64,000 nt of DNA, from positions 1 through 64,000 of the forward strand of contig NZ_QXGS01000010.1 in assembly GCF_003604215.1 (NCBI RefSeq), given 5' to 3'. The position numbers were made by a program, and so were the translations under genes. The stretch is from Teichococcus vastitatis (GTDB lineage: Bacteria; Pseudomonadota; Alphaproteobacteria; Acetobacterales; Acetobacteraceae). The notes beneath the pieces are model-generated. The model saw only the letters and a program-made list of their open reading frames with translations. It did no database searches and was not told where the DNA came from. Position 1 is the stretch's first letter. Each line of letters starts with the position of its first letter. Of the stretch, positions 61,078 to 64,000 are shown in pieces.

Positions 61078-61775
61078 GTGCCGGGCCGCAGCACGTAGCC
61101 GCGGTGACGCACGGTCTGCAGAAACCGCGGCTCGCGCGGGTCCGGCTCGATCTTTCGGCGCAGCCGGGTGACCTGCACGTCGATGGCGCGTTCCCCGGCT
61201 TCCGGCGTGCCCAGCGCTGCGGCGATCTCTTCGCGCGTCAGCACCTCGCCGGCGCGGCGCGCCAGCGCCGTGAGCAGCGCCGCCTCGCCGCCTGTCAGGC
61301 GGTGCGTGCCATCCTGTCCGCGAAGCTCGCCGCGCTCCGGATCGAACCAGTGCGGTCCCAGCTGCACCGGCGCCAGGGGCAGGCTGGGCGGCGTGGCGGG
61401 CGCCGCGCGCTTCAGGATGGTGCGGATGCGCAGCGCCAGCTCACGCGGGTCGAAGGGCTTGGCGAGGTAATCATCGGCGCCGTGCTCGAAACCGGCGATG
61501 CGGTCATCCGGGGCACCGGCCGCCGTCAACATCAGGATCGGCACTTCGTGACCATCGCGGCGGAGCCGCTCGGTGAGTTCCAGCCCGGATTCCCCCGGCA
61601 TCATCACGTCCAGCACCAGCAGATCGAACGCCATGGAATGCAGCGCCTGGCGGGCGGCCACGGCATCCTGCGCCGCCGTGACGCGGAAGCCCTGCTCCGC
61701 CAGGAAGCGCTGCAGCAGGTTGCGCAGGCGGGCATCATCGTCGACCACCAGCAGATGCGGCTCGGCACCGGTCAT
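61074..61775 (-). CDS. OmpR-family response regulator
   Basis: A 233-residue regulator: receiver with VVDDDARLRN, phospho-Asp in LLVLDVMMPGE, Lys in YLAKPFDPREL, and a C-terminal winged helix with EVLTREEIAAAL and RAIDVQVTRLRRKIEPDP. ATG 61775 is placed well after an AGGAGGTGA sequence; GTG 61787 is in frame but overlaps it. With the MarR gene upstream, the pair resembles petP-petR of Rhodobacter. Confidence 0.91.
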   Translation of the reverse strand: MTGAEPHLLVVDDDARLRNLLQRFLAEQGFRVTAAQDAVAARQALHSMAFDLLVLDVMMPGESGLELTERLRRDGHEVPILMLTAAGAPDDRIAGFEHGADDYLAKPFDPRELALRIRTILKRAAPATPPSLPLAPVQLGPHWFDPERGELRGQDGTHRLTGGEAALLTALARRAGEVLTREEIAAALGTPEAGERAIDVQVTRLRRKIEPDPREPRFLQTVRHRGYVLRPGT

Positions 61776-61791
61776 GGCAGCACTCACCTCC

Positions 61792-62367
61792 TCAGGCGGC
61801 GCTGCGCGGGTTGGTGCGCGGCGCCCGGTCGAGCTGGGCCCGCGCTTCCGGCCCCATCAATCCGCGCATCACGCGGCGAAAGCCGTCCACCGCCGCCGGC
61901 CCCGCCTCGCGATAGGCGCGCATCACCCATTCGCGCTGACGCTCGAACAGCCGGCGCTCCAGCGCCTCGCCCTTCTCGGTGAGCGACAGCAGGCGCTGGC
62001 GGCGATCGGCGCGACCCGGCGCCTGATTCACGTAGCCTTCCTCGACCAACGGGTTCAGGACCCGCCCGAGCGACTGCTTGGTGATGCCGAGGATGGCCAG
62101 AAGGTCGCCCACCGTGATGCCGGGGCGGCGGCCGACGAAATGCAGCACGCGGTGATGCGCCCGTCCCATGCCCAGTTCCTCCAGCAACGCGTCGGCCCCG
62201 GCGGTGAAGTCGCGATAGCCGAAGAACAGCAGGTCCTGCGCCAGCCGCAGTTCCTCTTCCCGGAGAAACAGCAGCTGCCGGCCGGCTGCAACAGGTCGCG
62301 CTTCGGCCGCTGGCTTGGTGTCGCTTGTGTCTGGCATCCCTGGCGTGCTTCCCGCGTCGCTAATCAT
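61792..62367 (-). CDS. MarR-family transcriptional regulator (PetP-like)
   Basis: A 191-residue winged-helix regulator with helices AHHRVLHFVGRRPGITVGDLLAILGITKQSLGRVLNPL and a wing containing RADRRQRLLSLTEKG, the signature MarR segment (shown here in two parts around residues 70-130). It precedes the OmpR-type gene by 16 nt, the same order as petP-petR in Rhodobacter capsulatus. The target is unknown; petABC are not in the window. ATG 62367 is used; nearby in-frame ATGs are possible. Confidence 0.86.
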   Translation of the reverse strand: MISDAGSTPGMPDTSDTKPAAEARPVAAGRQLLFLREEELRLAQDLLFFGYRDFTAGADALLEELGMGRAHHRVLHFVGRRPGITVGDLLAILGITKQSLGRVLNPLVEEGYVNQAPGRADRRQRLLSLTEKGEALERRLFERQREWVMRAYREAGPAAVDGFRRVMRGLMGPEARAQLDRAPRTNPRSAA

Positions 62368-62766
62368 GTTTGGCGAGGTTTCTGAAGGATTTGCAATGGC
62401 CGCGCCGGCACTCTTTCGTCAATGTCCGCCAAGCGGAGATCGCCGCCAACGCAAAAAGGACCCATAGGCGTCCTTGCCCGGCGTGAATGCGCCGGCCGGC
62501 AAGGCTGGCGAAGTCGGCACGCCAGGCTTGCCACCCTGGGGCTCGCTTTCGACGCCTTCTTGCGGTTGCCGGCAAACCTGTCCGGTTCCCGGCGCCGGCC
62601 GTCCTTGCGCCGGCCGGACCGGACCCCGATGGTCCGCGGCGGTTCTCCGGGTCTGCCGGGTTGCAGCATCATGAAGAACCGGGCGTGCCCGGAGCGGTTT
62701 CGCAAGCCACCCCTTCCCTCCGCCGCCGGAAGGCGGCAAACCGATGCCGCACCGGGGGAGAGGTCG
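62368..62766. other. 399-bp divergent intergenic region
   Basis: This gap between the MarR gene and the glycerate kinase gene holds no convincing protein frame. It has a minus-strand terminator-like hairpin at 62453-62475 and several overlapping GC-rich inverted repeats around 62596-62630. Promoters for both divergent genes must lie here, but none is readable with confidence. Confidence 0.5.
62453..62475 (-). terminator. Terminator-like hairpin upstream of the MarR gene
   Basis: On the minus strand AAGGAC (62475-62470) pairs with GTCCTT (62461-62456), 8-nt loop, followed by TTT. It lies 88 bp before the MarR start, in a position to end a short minus-strand transcript or act as a leader attenuator. 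Confidence 0.45.
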
Positions 62767-64000
62767 ATGAACTGGAACAACACCACGGCGCGCGCCGCCC
62801 TGCGGCGCTGCTTCGATGCGGCGGTCCGGGCGGCTGATCCGCGCAGCGTGCTGGCCGGTTATCTCCCGTTGCCGCCCAAGGGCCGCGTCGTGGTGGTGGG
62901 CGCCGGCAAATCGGCCGCCGTGATGGCCGCCGCCGTGGAAGAAGCCTGGCCGGATCAGCCGCTCTCGGGACTGGTGATCACCCGCTACGGCCATGCCGTG
63001 CCGACCCGACGCATCGAGGTGGTGGAGGCCTCTCACCCGGTTCCCGACGCCGCCGGCGAGGCGGCCGCGCGGCGCGTGTTGAAGGCGGTTCAGGATCTGA
63101 CGGCGGATGACCTGGTCCTGGCGCTGATCTCGGGCGGCGGCTCAGCGCTGATGGCGCTGGCGGCCGAGGGGCTGACGCTCGACCATAAGCAGGCGGTGAA
63201 CCGCGCCCTGCTGGCGTCCGGCGCCACCATCCAGGAGATGAACTGCGTCCGCCGGCACCTGTCGGCCATCAAGGGCGGCCGGCTGGCGGCGGCGGCGCAC
63301 CCGGCCCGGGTGGTCACCCTCGCCATCTCGGACGTGCCCGGCGACGACCCGGCGGTGATCGCGTCCGGCCCCACCGTGCCTGACCCTTCAAGCTTTGCCG
63401 AGGCCCGCGCCATCGTGGCGCATTACGGCATCGAGCTGCCGCCGCCGGTGGCTGCGCATCTGAGCGCCGCCGCGGAGGAAACGCCGAAGCCCGGCGACCC
63501 GCGCCTCGCCGGTGCCGCGTTCCACCTGATCGCCACGCCCCAGATGGCGCTGGAGGCCGCGGCGCGCGAAGCCGTAGCGCTCGGCCTCAATCCCGTGCTG
63601 CTGGGCGATGCGCTGGAAGGCGAAGCCCGCATCCTCGGCACCGTGCTGGCCGGCGTGGCACGCAGCGTGCGCACGCATGGCCATCCGGCGCCGGCGCCGG
63701 CCCTGCTGCTGTCGGGCGGCGAAACCACCGTGACGATCCGCCCCGGCACGCCGGAAGGCGGGCGCGGCGGCCGCAACTCCGAAAGCCTGCTGGGGTTCGT
63801 GCTGGCGGCAGCGGGGTTGGAGGATTGCTGGGCCCTGATGGCCGATACCGACGGCATCGACGGATCCGAAAGCAATGCGGGCGCGGTTGCCGGGCCGGAC
63901 ACGCTGCGGCGCGCCGCCGCGGCGGGCCTGGATGCGCGGGCGCTGCTCGCCGCCCATAACAGCCACGCCTTGTTCGACCGGCTGGATGACACCATCGTCA
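62767..64000 (+). CDS. Glycerate 2-kinase, class II (GckA/TtuD type), 3' end outside window
   Basis: 411 residues are visible and the frame is still open at the window edge; the family is about 420-430 aa, so only the last few residues are missing. N-terminal domain: VVVVGAGKSAAVMAAAVEE, ITRYGHAVPTRRIEV and ALISGGGSALM; C-terminal MOFRL domain: LLLSGGETTVTI, GGRNSESLL, DTDGIDG and AHNSHALFDRL. It phosphorylates D-glycerate to 2-phosphoglycerate, linking hydroxypyruvate and tartronate metabolism to glycolysis; the 2-hydroxyacid dehydrogenases in this window could feed it. GGGGGAGAGG precedes the ATG. Confidence 0.9.
   Translation, partial: MNWNNTTARAALRRCFDAAVRAADPRSVLAGYLPLPPKGRVVVVGAGKSAAVMAAAVEEAWPDQPLSGLVITRYGHAVPTRRIEVVEASHPVPDAAGEAAARRVLKAVQDLTADDLVLALISGGGSALMALAAEGLTLDHKQAVNRALLASGATIQEMNCVRRHLSAIKGGRLAAAAHPARVVTLAISDVPGDDPAVIASGPTVPDPSSFAEARAIVAHYGIELPPPVAAHLSAAAEETPKPGDPRLAGAAFHLIATPQMALEAAAREAVALGLNPVLLGDALEGEARILGTVLAGVARSVRTHGHPAPAPALLLSGGETTVTIRPGTPEGGRGGRNSESLLGFVLAAAGLEDCWALMADTDGIDGSESNAGAVAGPDTLRRAAAAGLDARALLAAHNSHALFDRLDDTIV

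Noticed and set aside
62487-62837. Plus-strand open frame in the gap before the glycerate kinase gene
   Set aside because: Composition is non-protein-like, it runs into the kinase gene in another frame, and there is no ribosome site.
1-64000. Mobile elements, CRISPR arrays, toxin-antitoxin or phage-defence modules
   Set aside because: No transposase, integrase, regular spaced repeats, tRNA-flanked boundaries or known defence domains were found on either strand.

Overview
The window is high-GC chromosomal DNA of an aerobic heterotrophic alphaproteobacterium. Several things together point to the Acetobacteraceae, most likely Roseomonas or a close relative: strong G/C preference at third codon positions, several Bug-type solute receptors, a class II DAHP synthase, a phasin, uvrC-pgsA-moaD-moaE order, and a MarR-OmpR-kinase triplet. 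This is inferred from gene content; no 16S gene is present. I saw no tRNA, rRNA, IS element, prophage, CRISPR array or replicon-partition gene.

Layout. (1) 1-4887: the tail of an OmpA-family gene and its terminator, a proline-rich small protein, a secreted DUF1194/vWA protein, a DHA2-type MFS exporter, and a DUF3253 protein coupled to an SbmA/BacA-like ABC transporter. (2) 4891-11290: a GntR regulator divergent from a catabolic operon of 2-hydroxyacid dehydrogenase, IlvD/Edd sugar-acid dehydratase, RraA-like protein and two Bug receptors; this reads as a sugar-acid or hydroxy-acid utilisation unit. (3) 11334-31050: amide and peptide scavenging genes (amidase, gamma-glutamyltransferase, D-aminoacylase, penicillin-acylase-like Ntn hydrolase, M20 amidohydrolase, orphan amino-acid receptor). 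Mixed with them are two more D-2-hydroxyacid dehydrogenases, an aldo/keto reductase, xanthine phosphoribosyltransferase, class II DAHP synthase coupled to nicotinate phosphoribosyltransferase, and a TetR/MFS divergent pair with a clear operator. (4) 31108-38848: glycosyltransferase, ABC exporter, trehalose-6-phosphate synthase without its phosphatase, nucleoside deoxyribosyltransferase-like protein, Dps and topoisomerase IV ParE.

(5) 38856-43484: a stand-alone DUF4347 protein and a NitT/TauT-type ABC importer whose receptor gene is separated from the permease and ATPase genes by an antisense outer-membrane protein gene. That gene has an in-frame TAA just after its signal peptide, so it is probably a recent pseudogene. 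(6) 43491-47253: orphan hybrid histidine kinase, DUF1289 protein, pteridine-reductase-like SDR and folB. (7) 47254-47925: a gap with an AT-rich tract and a consensus DnaA box. (8) 47926-53240: uvrC, pgsA, a lipoprotein, moaD, moaE and a porin. (9) 53230-64000: NAD(P)-binding protein, gltX, acidic-tailed small protein, DMT exporter, YbjN protein, proC, TetR, phasin, sensor kinase/OmpR/MarR and a truncated glycerate 2-kinase.

Many neighbouring genes share 4-bp ATGA or GTGA overlaps, so translational coupling is the rule here. Convergent gene pairs are usually separated by a single perfect GC-rich hairpin, often built partly from the two stop codons. No single element can be called a new biological system from sequence alone. 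The strongest second-look items are the interrupted outer-membrane gene, the operator abutting the start of the MFS gene, the aldonate operon whose RraA-like member lacks the aldolase metal ligand, and two self-processing hydrolases without export signals.
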